From an uncultured Psychroflexus sp. (lineage in GTDB: Bacteria > Bacteroidota > Bacteroidia > Flavobacteriales > Flavobacteriaceae), in NCBI GenBank assembly GCA_913056525.1, contig CAJXLO010000011.1, positions 1-40,051 on the forward strand: a DNA stretch of 40,051 bases, written 5' to 3'. How positions within the stretch are numbered: the first letter of the stretch is position 1; every line of letters begins with the position of its first letter. The position numbers and the translations under genes were made by a program. Positions 21,334-29,315 of the stretch are shown one piece after another. The notes under the pieces were generated by a model, which saw only the letters and a list, made by a program, of their open reading frames with translations, made no database searches and was not told the origin of the DNA.

Positions 21334-22812
21334 CTAATATTTGGCCGGTGTCTTCGCCTTTTCTAAACATTGCAATATAAATGCTCGTAAGTCATCATTG
21401 GCTGACTTTAGGTCTTCTTTTCTCAAATACATCATATGTCCGCTTTTGTAGAATTCAAGCCGCATACGGTCTTTTAACTTGCCACTATGGTCCAGATGCC
21501 TCAATGTGTATTTTGCATTATAGTATGTTGTAGCACCATCGTAGTAACCAGACTGTACCAAGACATTTAGGTTTTTGTTCATGGCCATTGCCTGCCTCAA
21601 CATCTCACCAGTTTTATCGTTCTTACGCTTCCATGGTCTTACATCTCCAAATACTTTATATTTTAGATCCGTCTTCAATCCCAGATATTCCTGAAAATAA
21701 TAATTGGCCGCTGGAGTGAATGCATGCAGCCAGGATGTAAGTTCAGCATTATAATCAGGTCTAACACCCGATACCTTTTTGTCCATACCTTTATATCTGG
21801 AATCTAATCTTCCAATCGTAAATTCTTCTGACCTGAGAAGGTTCTTCCAGAAGTAATTATAGGGTACGTCCATATTATTGTTCAAGATCTCATCTATCGT
21901 TAGACCGCTAAATTTAGAATACTTTCTAGCTAGCTCGTTCTTTCTCTTATCGGAGAGGCTGGTGCCTAACAACAAACCTGGTATCAATTTGGTTTCTGTA
22001 AATGATTCCGATTTCTTCAGGACTTCTTTTAGTTCCAGGTCTTGCAATTCCTTGGACAATTTATTGTGATACCAGGCAGCAGCCGTGAAATAAGGTAATT
22101 TATTACCAGCTGATACAGGTCCATCCCTATTTATACCAAGATCAGTAGGTGAGACTAATATCACACCATTCAAATAAGCCCATTGCTGTTGTTGTAAGGC
22201 CAGGGCAAGTCCGGAAACACGTGTTGTCCCGTAGCTTTCACCTATAAGGAACTTTGGCGATAGCCAACGATCATTTCTGCTGATGAACATATTCAGCCAT
22301 TTGGCTAAGTAATCTATATCTGCCTGAACACCAAAGAACTTTTCCCTGTCTATTTTCCCGTCTTCACCCTTTATAGCCCTTGAATATCCTGTATTTACTG
22401 GATTAACATATAAAATGTCGGTTACATCCAGAACACTGTTCGGATTATCATTGATGCCATAAGGTTGAACGGGGAAACCCTCTTTGGTGATGTTGAGCAC
22501 TTTTGGTCCGGTATAGGCCAGATGCATCCACAAGGAACCTGAGCCAGGACCTCCATTGAACGAGATGAGTAAAGGTCTTTTCTCCAGGTCAGTATTTTCT
22601 TTCTTGTAATAAGTATAATGGATCGAAGCAATTGCTTTTTTATCTTCAAACAAAGCTTGTGTTCCTGTTCTAATCTTGAAATTGACATTTTGACCATTGA
22701 TGTTTGCGGAGATTTTTTTGTTTAAAGTCCTACCAGGCTCCAGGTCATTGAACTGTGCATTAGATAACACGAACACGAAACTAATCGTGATAAGCAGAAA
22801 ATATTTCATCAT
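21334..22812 (-). CDS. Exported S10-family serine carboxypeptidase-like protein
   Basis: 492 residues with a signal peptide (MMKYFLLITISFVFVLSNAQ). The alpha/beta-hydrolase fold of peptidase family S10 is recognised by FNGGPGSGSLWMHL (oxyanion region) and the nucleophile Ser193 in GESYGTTR. Asp425 (SGYYDGAT) and His459 (KSGHMMYL) complete the catalytic triad. S10 enzymes remove C-terminal amino acids from peptides at acid pH; the family is best known in eukaryotes, but secreted bacterial homologues occur. It probably acts in the periplasm or outside the cell. Two Met codons (22810-22812 and 22807-22809) are possible starts. Its own promoter lies just upstream and it is closed by the terminator at 21279-21309. 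Confidence 0.9.
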   Translation of the reverse strand: MMKYFLLITISFVFVLSNAQFNDLEPGRTLNKKISANINGQNVNFKIRTGTQALFEDKKAIASIHYTYYKKENTDLEKRPLLISFNGGPGSGSLWMHLAYTGPKVLNITKEGFPVQPYGINDNPNSVLDVTDILYVNPVNTGYSRAIKGEDGKIDREKFFGVQADIDYLAKWLNMFISRNDRWLSPKFLIGESYGTTRVSGLALALQQQQWAYLNGVILVSPTDLGINRDGPVSAGNKLPYFTAAAWYHNKLSKELQDLELKEVLKKSESFTETKLIPGLLLGTSLSDKRKNELARKYSKFSGLTIDEILNNNMDVPYNYFWKNLLRSEEFTIGRLDSRYKGMDKKVSGVRPDYNAELTSWLHAFTPAANYYFQEYLGLKTDLKYKVFGDVRPWKRKNDKTGEMLRQAMAMNKNLNVLVQSGYYDGATTYYNAKYTLRHLDHSGKLKDRMRLEFYKSGHMMYLRKEDLKSANDDLRAFILQCLEKAKTPAKY

Positions 22813-22815
22813 ATA

Positions 22816-22839
22816 ACTTTTGTATAAAAATACAAAAGT
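22816..22839. repeat. Perfect 10-bp inverted repeat in the S10 peptidase leader
   Basis: ACTTTTGTAT, four A, then ATACAAAAGT. The arms lie 3 to 26 bp before the S10 peptidase ATG. On the - strand the first arm includes the TTTG of the putative -7 box. It is either an operator or a 5' hairpin that would sit right in front of the start codon. Confidence 0.75.
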
Positions 22840-22840
22840 A
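22833..22840 (-). promoter_or_regulatory. Putative Bacteroidota -7 box for the S10 peptidase gene
   Basis: On the - strand the sequence reads TACTTTTG, a full match to TAnnTTTG, 20 bp upstream of the first ATG. No clear TTG occurs 17-23 bp further upstream, so the promoter may be weak or need an activator. It overlaps the inverted repeat at 22816-22839. Confidence 0.55.
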
Positions 22841-22862
22841 TATTCACAAATGACCAGGATCC

Positions 22863-23753
22863 TTAAAACTCATAGGTGAGTCCCGCACCAAGTACTTCTC
22901 TAATCTGGAAACCCTTAATCGCATTGTCGTCATAGATGGCCTGGAATGTGAAGTTCGTAGAGATATATTTGTTCACTTTCAGGTTCAGATTAAAAGTGTA
23001 ATCTACATCAATATTCTGTGGATCTTCAAGGTAGTTGCTGTAAAGGTTGAGGATATTCTCTACCGATATGTTCTTCATTAGATCGAATTCAGCGATTCCG
23101 TTTAAAGAAGCACCAAATTCTTCTCTTACCGTCTCACCCTGGTCTAAGCCAAAGAAATCACCATCCTGATAGCCTGGAGTTGTTGTGAACTTATCATTTG
23201 CCAGTATAAATCTACCAGACAACGGTGCGACATTCACTTTTAACTGGTCACTTTGCTTCCACTGAATACCTAAACCAAAGTTAGTATAGGCTGGTGATAA
23301 GAATTCCGTCTGAAGGGTTCTGGTCTCATTTCCGTTTTCATCTTCACCAAAAATATAACCTTTATCAAATTGAGTCCTAAAGTTCAGGTTACCCGTAAAA
23401 TACCAGTTGGAATCATTGATTGACCTTCCGATTATTGAATTGATTTCGAACCTGTCATTGGTCTTACGGGTAAATTCTTGATTATCATTTTTGGTGATTC
23501 CGTAGTCTATAAGGAATTTAGTATCCCATTCTACAAGTTCTTTCTTATAGTTTATATCATAATTGATAACAACATTCCCCGCGTAATTGGAGGTACCACC
23601 GCCTAACCATTCACTATTGAACGCAGTTTGACTAATAAGAAGTGAGAATTTTCCTTTGCTGGTCCAGTGGTCTATACTATCGTTTTTCTGTTTATCTTGA
23701 GCATTGCTAAGGCAGGTTATTGCGAGAAAGACCATTGTTAAAAACTTCTTCAT
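22863..23753 (-). CDS. DUF3078 outer-membrane-type protein
   Basis: 296 residues, with a signal peptide (MKKFLTMVFLAITCLSNAQ). The DUF3078 signature is near the mature N-terminus: WTSKGKFSLLISQTAFNSEW followed by GGGTSNYAGN. The rest is a series of alternating hydrophobic strands (FTGNLNFRTQF, YTNFGLGIQW, VNKYISTNFTFQAIYD) and ends in an aromatic-type LGAGLTYEF. That pattern fits a small outer-membrane beta-barrel. The function of the family is unknown. It lies downstream of the SUF operon on the same strand, but a promoter-like box and a palindrome precede it, so it may be transcribed separately. Confidence 0.85.
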   Translation of the reverse strand: MKKFLTMVFLAITCLSNAQDKQKNDSIDHWTSKGKFSLLISQTAFNSEWLGGGTSNYAGNVVINYDINYKKELVEWDTKFLIDYGITKNDNQEFTRKTNDRFEINSIIGRSINDSNWYFTGNLNFRTQFDKGYIFGEDENGNETRTLQTEFLSPAYTNFGLGIQWKQSDQLKVNVAPLSGRFILANDKFTTTPGYQDGDFFGLDQGETVREEFGASLNGIAEFDLMKNISVENILNLYSNYLEDPQNIDVDYTFNLNLKVNKYISTNFTFQAIYDDNAIKGFQIREVLGAGLTYEF

Positions 23754-23754
23754 A

Positions 23755-23772
23755 TTGCAAAAATTTTTGCAA
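23755..23772. repeat. Perfect 18-bp palindrome before the DUF3078 start codon
   Basis: TTGCAAAAATTTTTGCAA, perfectly self-complementary, ending 1 bp from the ATG (CAT at 23751-23753 on +). It overlaps the last bases of the -7 box on the - strand and would cover the transcription start, as an operator for a repressor would. Confidence 0.75.
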
Positions 23773-23777
23773 AACTA
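23770..23777 (-). promoter_or_regulatory. Putative Bacteroidota -7 box for the DUF3078 gene
   Basis: TAGTTTTG on the - strand, a full match to TAnnTTTG, 16 bp before the ATG. The upstream TTG element is not clear (the best is GTTTC about 19 bp upstream). The box and next six bases (TAGTTTTGCAAAAA) are identical to those before thiL at 35899-35912. Confidence 0.55.
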
Positions 23778-23799
23778 GAGAATTTTTTGAAACAGCCTT

Positions 23800-24315
23800 T
23801 TACTTCCTGGGTTTTTTATACAATGGTACTGAAGAGCACGCTTCACCGAACATCATACTTTTTACAACGGGCTGAAGTTTTTGAACTAATTGGATATAGG
23901 CATTTTGTGGAATCACTTTTTCACTGCATCCTTTTATAATGACTGGTTTGTCCTTATATTCATCTGCATCGATCTTATTAACAGCTTCCTGGAACAATAA
24001 CAATTCCAACTCCTGTAATTTTCCGTAGATTACTTTTGATGCGTGTTCTTTCAAATAGGTCGATACTAACATATAGGCCCATTCAGGAACAATAGCGTCA
24101 GTAGAGCAATACATTGCCACATTACAATCTTCATACTTATTCCAGTCATGTTCTTTTAGCGCAGACCTGAAGTCTTTTTCTTTAACGACAAACCCTTTGT
24201 ATAACCATTGACTTATATCAAGTGCAACACGTCTACCTTCAGGATAGTATTTTTCCAGGTCGATGGTTCGTATCTTACTTTTAGCAACACGGTTTACTAT
24301 AGGTTGTTCTTCCAT
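23800..24315 (-). CDS. DUF2480 family protein in the SUF operon
   Basis: 171 residues, no signal peptide or membrane segment, so cytosolic. The sequence pattern (IVNRVAKSKIRTIDLEKYYP, VALDISQWLYKGFVVKEKDF, YCSTDAIVPEWAYML) is that of DUF2480, a Bacteroidota family without known function. Three Cys occur (in EDCNVAMYCSTDA and KGCSEKV, plus EACSSV near the end), of possible interest for Fe-S chemistry. It is the last gene of the SUF operon, 2 bp after the sufT-like gene. Constant placement with suf genes suggests a role in Fe-S cluster assembly or repair, but this is inference. Confidence 0.85.
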   Translation of the reverse strand: MEEQPIVNRVAKSKIRTIDLEKYYPEGRRVALDISQWLYKGFVVKEKDFRSALKEHDWNKYEDCNVAMYCSTDAIVPEWAYMLVSTYLKEHASKVIYGKLQELELLLFQEAVNKIDADEYKDKPVIIKGCSEKVIPQNAYIQLVQKLQPVVKSMMFGEACSSVPLYKKPRK

Positions 24316-24317
24316 TC

Positions 24318-24644
24318 TTAGAGCATTCCTAATTCTAATTTAGCTTCTTCGCTCATGATATCCTTGTTCCAGGGCGGATCAAAGGTCATTTCTACCTCAC
24401 AATCGTTAACATCATCTATGGACTTTACCTTTTCTTGAACTTCTTGCGGTAATGATTCCGCTACTGGACAATTAGGCGATGTTAATGTCATTAGTATTTT
24501 AACTTCAAAGTTTTCGTTGACCAGTACATCATAGATCAATCCCAGCTCATAGATATCTACTGGTATTTCAGGGTCATAGATGGTCTTTAATACTCTTACT
24601 ATTTCGTCTCCTAGTTTCTCTGTATCTATATTTTCAGTGCTCAT
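24318..24644 (-). CDS. sufT: SufT-like (MIP18/DUF59 family) Fe-S cluster assembly protein
   Basis: 108 residues. The DUF59/MIP18 fold is shown by IYDPEIPVDIYELGLIYDV at about residues 22-40 and MTLTSPNCPVAESLP with the conserved Cys59. The eukaryotic relative CIA2/MIP18 and bacterial SufT take part in maturing Fe-S proteins. It lies 6 bp after sufE in the operon. The symbol rests on family and context; PaaD-like members share the fold, but they belong to phenylacetate operons, which are absent here. Confidence 0.88.
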   Translation of the reverse strand: MSTENIDTEKLGDEIVRVLKTIYDPEIPVDIYELGLIYDVLVNENFEVKILMTLTSPNCPVAESLPQEVQEKVKSIDDVNDCEVEMTFDPPWNKDIMSEEAKLELGML

Positions 24645-24650
24645 GATTTA

Positions 24651-25088
24651 TTAGTTTTGGGTTGACGCATCTTTGCTCATATAGGCTAAAGCGTAAGCTT
24701 TTAATTGTTTGATCATACTTACAAGCCCGTTCGCGCGTGTTGGGGACAAATGCTCTTTCAAGCCGATCTCATCAATGAAGTCCGTATCAGCTTTTACAAT
24801 ATCCTCGGGCTTTTGACCAGAGAACACGCGAATGAGAATTGCAACAATACCTTTGGTAATGATCGCATCGCTATCGGCTTTGAATACGACCTTGTCATCT
24901 TGATGATCGGCTTTTACCCAAACGCGACTTTGACATCCTTTGATGATATTATCTTCTGTTTTATACTTTTCATCTATTAAAGGCAACGATTTTCCCAGGT
25001 CGATCATATATTCATATCGTTGCATCCAGTCATCGAACATGGAAAATTCGTCTATTATCTCTTCTTTTCTTTCTTCTATGTTGCTCAC
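24651..25088 (-). CDS. sufE: SufE sulfur acceptor protein
   Basis: SufE takes persulfide sulfur from SufS and delivers it to SufB. 145 residues; the acceptor Cys52 is in NIIKGCQSRVWV, and the C-terminal half has the LSPTRANGLVSMIKQLKAYA motif. The start codon is GTG at 25086-25088 and it overlaps the TGA of the upstream META lipoprotein gene (GTGA), so translation is probably coupled. That the start is GTG is decided by this overlap and by the family N-terminus. Confidence 0.95.
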   Translation of the reverse strand: MSNIEERKEEIIDEFSMFDDWMQRYEYMIDLGKSLPLIDEKYKTEDNIIKGCQSRVWVKADHQDDKVVFKADSDAIITKGIVAILIRVFSGQKPEDIVKADTDFIDEIGLKEHLSPTRANGLVSMIKQLKAYALAYMSKDASTQN

Positions 25089-25513
25089 GATCTTTTATAC
25101 TTTTTAGCTTTTATAAGTAATTTATTATCAGCATCCTTTAAATACAGAAATTCATCAGATTGAGATATAAAGCTAACATTTCCCATTAGGCCCATGAAGC
25201 TTCGCTCAATTTCCATTTCATCTTCACAGTACATTTTCGTTGAGATTCCTCTGTTCATTTGCACTTGCTTGTCATTCATTTTGAACTCGAACCTATAATC
25301 ATTACAAGTCGCATTCCCACTAACTGCATTTTCATCTGCGTTAATATATATCGTGGGCTTTTTTTTATCTAATTCCTTACCTTTCATCGAGATGACCTCA
25401 TAATTTGCCGTATAAAGCTCATCGGATGATTGATTAGTGTTCTCCACGTCTGTGGTCTTACAACTTAAGATGCAAGAACAAAAGATAAACAACAGAATTC
25501 CTGATTTTTTCAT
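25085..25513 (-). CDS. META (HslJ-like) domain lipoprotein inside the SUF operon
   Basis: 142 residues. A lipobox gives lipidated Cys18 (CILSC). The META domain is seen from SGNATCNDYRFEF (about residue 65) through STKMYCEDEMEIERSF and a final strand LYLKDADNKLLIKAKKY. The two domain Cys could form a disulfide in the periplasm. HslJ of E. coli is an outer-membrane protein linked to novobiocin resistance, and META domains are found in many envelope proteins of unclear function. Here it lies 6 bp after sufS and shares GTGA with sufE. A periplasmic lipoprotein in the middle of a cytosolic pathway is odd (see findings). Confidence 0.85.
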   Translation of the reverse strand: MKKSGILLFIFCSCILSCKTTDVENTNQSSDELYTANYEVISMKGKELDKKKPTIYINADENAVSGNATCNDYRFEFKMNDKQVQMNRGISTKMYCEDEMEIERSFMGLMGNVSFISQSDEFLYLKDADNKLLIKAKKYKRS

Positions 25514-25519
25514 TCCTTA

Positions 25520-26770
25520 TTAATATAACATTTTAACTGCTCTTTCGAGTGCTTTGATCATAATGTCTATTTCCTCTTTCGTATTATAGAACGAGAAAGA
25601 TGCTCTTACGGTTCCAGGTATCTTGTAGAACTTCATGATAGGCTGTGCACAATGGTGTCCGGTTCTCAGAGCAATTCCCATTTTATCAACTAGCGTCCCG
25701 ATATCGTAAGAATGCAGCCCTTCAAAATTAAAGGAGATAACAGCTGTCTTACGATTTACTTCCGGACCATATAGGATGATCTTATCAAATTCCTTCAGTC
25801 TTTCAGTTGCATAGCTTACCAGTTCATCCTCATGTTCTTTAATATTATCAAAACCTATTTTATGCAGATAATCCACTGCTGCGCCAAACCCGATACCTCC
25901 GGCGATATTGGGCGTTCCAGCCTCGAACTTATGCGGCAGACCTGCATAAGTTGTCTTCTCAAAACTTACGTCGGAAATCATTTCGCCACCTCCTTGATAA
26001 GGCGGAAGCTCTTCCAGAAGATGTTCTTTACCATATAATATTCCAACGCCGGTAGGTCCACACATCTTGTGGGCGGAAACCGTGTAGAAGTCTACATCTA
26101 GTTCTTGAACATCAGCTTGTATGTGAGGAGCGGCCTGTGCGCCATCTATCAGGACCTTAGCACCTACATCATGTGCTTTTTGTATGATCGTTTTTATGGG
26201 GTTTATACTTCCCAGAGCGTTTGATACATGGTTTACGAAAACCATCCTGGTCTTATCAGAAAGTAGTCCATCCAGCTCTTCTAATTTGAGCATCCCATCT
26301 TGATGCATGGGTAAAACCTTAAGGTTTGCACCGGTCTTTTCACACATCATTTGCCATGGAACGATATTTGAGTGATGTTCTAGAGCAGAAACGATGACTT
26401 CATCTCCTTTTTTCAGGAACTGACCGTAGCCGGAGGCAACAATATTAATGGCATGGGTTGTTCCGGCGGTGAACAATATCTCATGGGATCGTTTCGCATT
26501 AAAGTGATTTTGTATTTTAATACGTGACTGTTCATAAGCGTCGGTCGCTGTTTGTGATAAAGTGTGAACACCACGATGGATATTCGCATTATATCTACTG
26601 TAATAGTCACTGATACAATTGATCACCTGTTGTGGTGTTTGTGACGTGGCCGCATTATCAAAGTAGACTAACGGATATCCGTTGATTTCTTCCTTCAATA
26701 TTGGAAAATCATCTCTGATCTTATCCACATCAAAAACATCTAAAGTAGTTTCTGTTTTCATTCTATTCAT
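25520..26770 (-). CDS. sufS: SufS cysteine desulfurase
   Basis: Pyridoxal-phosphate enzyme that takes sulfur from cysteine and hands it to SufE. 416 residues, class II (SufS/CsdA) type. The PLP lysine is Lys235 in TVSAHKMCGPTGVG, and the active-site Cys is near 374 in RTGHHCAQPIM. The N-terminal YFDNAATSQTPQ is typical. The start is at 26770 (MNRMK); the second Met 9 bp downstream is an alternative. It lies 24 bp after sufD. Confidence 0.97.
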   Translation of the reverse strand: MNRMKTETTLDVFDVDKIRDDFPILKEEINGYPLVYFDNAATSQTPQQVINCISDYYSRYNANIHRGVHTLSQTATDAYEQSRIKIQNHFNAKRSHEILFTAGTTHAINIVASGYGQFLKKGDEVIVSALEHHSNIVPWQMMCEKTGANLKVLPMHQDGMLKLEELDGLLSDKTRMVFVNHVSNALGSINPIKTIIQKAHDVGAKVLIDGAQAAPHIQADVQELDVDFYTVSAHKMCGPTGVGILYGKEHLLEELPPYQGGGEMISDVSFEKTTYAGLPHKFEAGTPNIAGGIGFGAAVDYLHKIGFDNIKEHEDELVSYATERLKEFDKIILYGPEVNRKTAVISFNFEGLHSYDIGTLVDKMGIALRTGHHCAQPIMKFYKIPGTVRASFSFYNTKEEIDIMIKALERAVKMLY

Positions 26771-26794
26771 TTCATCATCCGATTCATCATCTCT

Positions 26795-28123
26795 TTACAA
26801 TTCAAATCCCAGGCTTACACCTATTTTATTGGCGATCTGTTTAGTGATCCTGCGTTTGAGTTCTGGAATGTTCACACTGTTCAGAACATTATTGGCAAAA
26901 GCATACATCAACAATGCTCTAGCCTCTTTCTCTGGTATTCCTCTGGAGCGCATATAGAAAAGGGCTTCCTCATCTAGTTCTCCAATGGTACAACCGTGAC
27001 TACAAGCCACGTCATCTGCGAATATCTCAAGTTGAGGTTTTGAATTTATTGTGGCCTTATCATCTATGAGAATATTGTTATTGCTTTGAAAGGCGTTGGT
27101 CTTTTGAGCAATCTTATCAACAAGGACTCTTCCATTGAAAACCCCAGTGGAGCGATCGGCGAAGATCCCCTTATAATCTTGATGACTTTCACAGTTTGGT
27201 TGTGTATGATGTACTAAGGTATTGTGGTCAACGTGTTGTTTATCCTCAATGATGGTCACACCTTTCATTGACGAATTAATATACTCACCATCCTGAAAAT
27301 AATGAAGATTGTTTCGTGTGAGCTTTCCGCCAAAAGAGAAAGTGTAGATCTCACAATCACTACTTTCAGCTTGTTTGACGTATGTACTATCTATCAGCGA
27401 AGCTTTCTGCTTGTCGTTCTGTATCTTGTAGTGATCGAGCTTAGCATTTTTCTCTAAGAAGATCTCTGTAACAGAATTGGTCAAAACTTCATTTTCTGTG
27501 AGGCTTTGATGTCTTTCTATTACTTCCACTTCTGCGCCTTCTTCCACGATTATCAGATTTCTGGGCTGAAGCATTAACTTTTCATCGCTACCCGTGGAAA
27601 AGTTGAGTATCTGAACCGGTTTTTCAGCTGCTACTTCTTTTGGCACTCTTATGTAAGCACCTTCTTTAGAGAAAGCCGTGTTTAGAGCGTCCATGCTCTC
27701 CTTAGGTGTTATCTGGTTAAAGTACTTGTCCACCAGCGGCTTGTACTTTGGTCGGTTCAGGAAAGATGACATTAAACAAGCATCGAACTTATCATGTGTC
27801 GTGGTAGATAGGTGAGAGGAATAGACACCGTCTATGAAAACGATCTGATAAGAATCAATATCATGGATACAATATTTCTTGATATCATTGTACTCCAGGG
27901 ATTTCTCTTCCTTTGGGAATAGATTGAAATCGGAGTTTAATACAGGTCTTAATGATGTGTATTTCCATTCCTCCAATTTCTTAGTGGGAAATCCTTTTTC
28001 TTCAAATATCTTTATGGCATCATCTCTCATTTGATGATGATCATTCTCCAGGTCCATTTGTTCCTCAAATGCAAAGAAGGAGGAAATGAGCTTTTCTTTT
28101 AGATCTTGATCTGTTTGGGCCAT
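26795..28123 (-). CDS. sufD: SufD scaffold subunit
   Basis: SufD joins SufB and SufC in the SufBC2D complex on which Fe-S clusters are built, and is tied to iron delivery. 442 residues with the SufB/SufD core beta-helix. Visible markers include YFQDGEYINSSMKG, the DKIAQKTNAFQSNNNILIDD stretch and the C-terminal ADDVACSHGCTIGELDEEAL followed by FYMRSRGIPEKEARALL. It lies 3 bp after sufC and 24 bp before sufS. Confidence 0.96.
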   Translation of the reverse strand: MAQTDQDLKEKLISSFFAFEEQMDLENDHHQMRDDAIKIFEEKGFPTKKLEEWKYTSLRPVLNSDFNLFPKEEKSLEYNDIKKYCIHDIDSYQIVFIDGVYSSHLSTTTHDKFDACLMSSFLNRPKYKPLVDKYFNQITPKESMDALNTAFSKEGAYIRVPKEVAAEKPVQILNFSTGSDEKLMLQPRNLIIVEEGAEVEVIERHQSLTENEVLTNSVTEIFLEKNAKLDHYKIQNDKQKASLIDSTYVKQAESSDCEIYTFSFGGKLTRNNLHYFQDGEYINSSMKGVTIIEDKQHVDHNTLVHHTQPNCESHQDYKGIFADRSTGVFNGRVLVDKIAQKTNAFQSNNNILIDDKATINSKPQLEIFADDVACSHGCTIGELDEEALFYMRSRGIPEKEARALLMYAFANNVLNSVNIPELKRRITKQIANKIGVSLGFEL

Positions 28124-28126
28124 CGT

Positions 28127-28882
28127 CTATGCGTTTACCGTTTCTGTCTTTAACCAATCGTAACCTTCTCTTTCGAGCTTAAGTGCTAGGTCTTTATCAC
28201 CTGACTTGACGATCTTACCATCCAGGAGCACATGAACTACATCAGGAACTATATAGTCTAATAATCGTTGATAGTGCGTTATTACCAGGGTAGCATTATC
28301 CTCAGTTCTTAATTTGTTCACACCGTTCGCTACCGTTTTAAGCGCATCAATGTCCAGACCGGAATCGGTTTCATCCAGGATGGCCAACTTAGGTTCAAGC
28401 ATAGCCATTTGGAATATCTCGTTGCGTTTTTTCTCACCACCTGAGAAGTTCTCGTTCAGCGATCGGGATAAGAACTTCCTGTCTATACCTAATAACTTGG
28501 ATTTTTCCCGCATCGTCTTAAGCATATCACTAGCGCTCATTTCTTCAAGCCCTCGCGATTTCCTTATTTGATTGATAGACGTCTTGATAAAATTCGTTAC
28601 TGATACACCCGGAATGGATACTGGATATTGAAAGGAAAGGAAGATTCCTTTATGGGCACGTTCGTCCGGCGATAACTCTGAAATGTTCGCTTTATCAAAG
28701 ATGATATCACCTTCTTGTACTTCGTAATCCTCATTACCGGCTATAACAGAAGCCAATGTGCTCTTGCCTGAACCATTAGGTCCCATTATTGCATGAACTT
28801 CTCCGGGTTTGATCGATAGGTTTATTCCCTTTAATATTTCTTCGCCTTCTACAGTGGCATGTAAGTTCTTTATTTGTAACAT
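28127..28882 (-). CDS. sufC: SufC Fe-S assembly ATPase
   Basis: ABC-type ATPase of the SufBC2D scaffold complex; it is cytosolic and not a transporter subunit. 251 residues. Walker A is GPNGSGKST at residues 34-42, the ABC signature is [12 protein letters not shown], and Walker B is [16 protein letters not shown], in which the ETDSGLD form is characteristic of SufC. The switch His is in [13 protein letters not shown]. It lies 7 bp after the small lipoprotein gene and 3 bp before sufD. Confidence 0.97.
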   Translation of the reverse strand: MLQIKNLHATVEGEEILKGINLSIKPGEVHAIMGPNGSGKSTLASVIAGNEDYEVQEGDIIFDKANISELSPDERAHKGIFLSFQYPVSIPGVSVTNFIKTSINQIRKSRGLEEMSASDMLKTMREKSKLLGIDRKFLSRSLNENFSGGEKKRNEIFQMAMLEPKLAILDETDSGLDIDALKTVANGVNKLRTEDNATLVITHYQRLLDYIVPDVVHVLLDGKIVKSGDKDLALKLEREGYDWLKTETVNA

Positions 28883-28889
28883 CTATTTT

Positions 28890-29306
28890 TTAATTATTAG
28901 TTGAAATTTTGATCTTTTTATCTTCAATTTTCTTTTCAGGACCTTTGACATCGATGATCTCTTTCACTCTGATGATCTCTTCCCATTCATCTTCTTTATC
29001 GTTTTGGATGATCTCACCTCTTATACTAACGGGTATCATATCAAAAGCTTCATTTTGAAGTGCTTTGGACCTTTTGTTCAGTTCTTGACCCATAGAATCC
29101 AGGATTACACCGTATATCTTAGACCTGCTTTTTATAACGGCTGCTGTATCAACGGTAATGAACTCACCTCTAACTAATTTTGTACTTTCAGTTTTTTCTA
29201 ATCGGCTTTTGATTTCTTTTTGCCCTTCTTTGTCATTGTTTTTCTTATCCTGACCGCAGGACAAAAAGAAAAAGCTTATAAGTATGAAACAGATCGTATT
29301 TTTCAT
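28890..29306 (-). CDS. Small lipoprotein of unknown function between sufB and sufC
   Basis: 138 residues. A lipobox gives lipidated Cys17 (FFFLSC), followed by a Lys/Glu/Asp-rich linker. The remainder (about residues 44-125) has strands typical of a small beta protein: LVRGEFITVDTAAV, SKIYGVILDSMGQ, and VSIRGEIIQ then EEIIRVKEIIDV. This order faintly resembles the OB-fold domain of NlpE-type envelope lipoproteins, but I cannot confirm a family. It lies 9 bp after sufB and 7 bp before sufC, so it must be co-transcribed with them. It probably faces the periplasm, while the SUF machine is in the cytosol. Confidence 0.8.
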   Translation of the reverse strand: MKNTICFILISFFFLSCGQDKKNNDKEGQKEIKSRLEKTESTKLVRGEFITVDTAAVIKSRSKIYGVILDSMGQELNKRSKALQNEAFDMIPVSIRGEIIQNDKEDEWEEIIRVKEIIDVKGPEKKIEDKKIKISTNN

Positions 29307-29315
29307 TATGTTGAT

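Noticed and set aside
28127-28882. SufC as an ABC transporter ATPase
   Set aside because: No permease gene is present; sufB and sufD flank it, and the ETDSGLD Walker B form is that of SufC.
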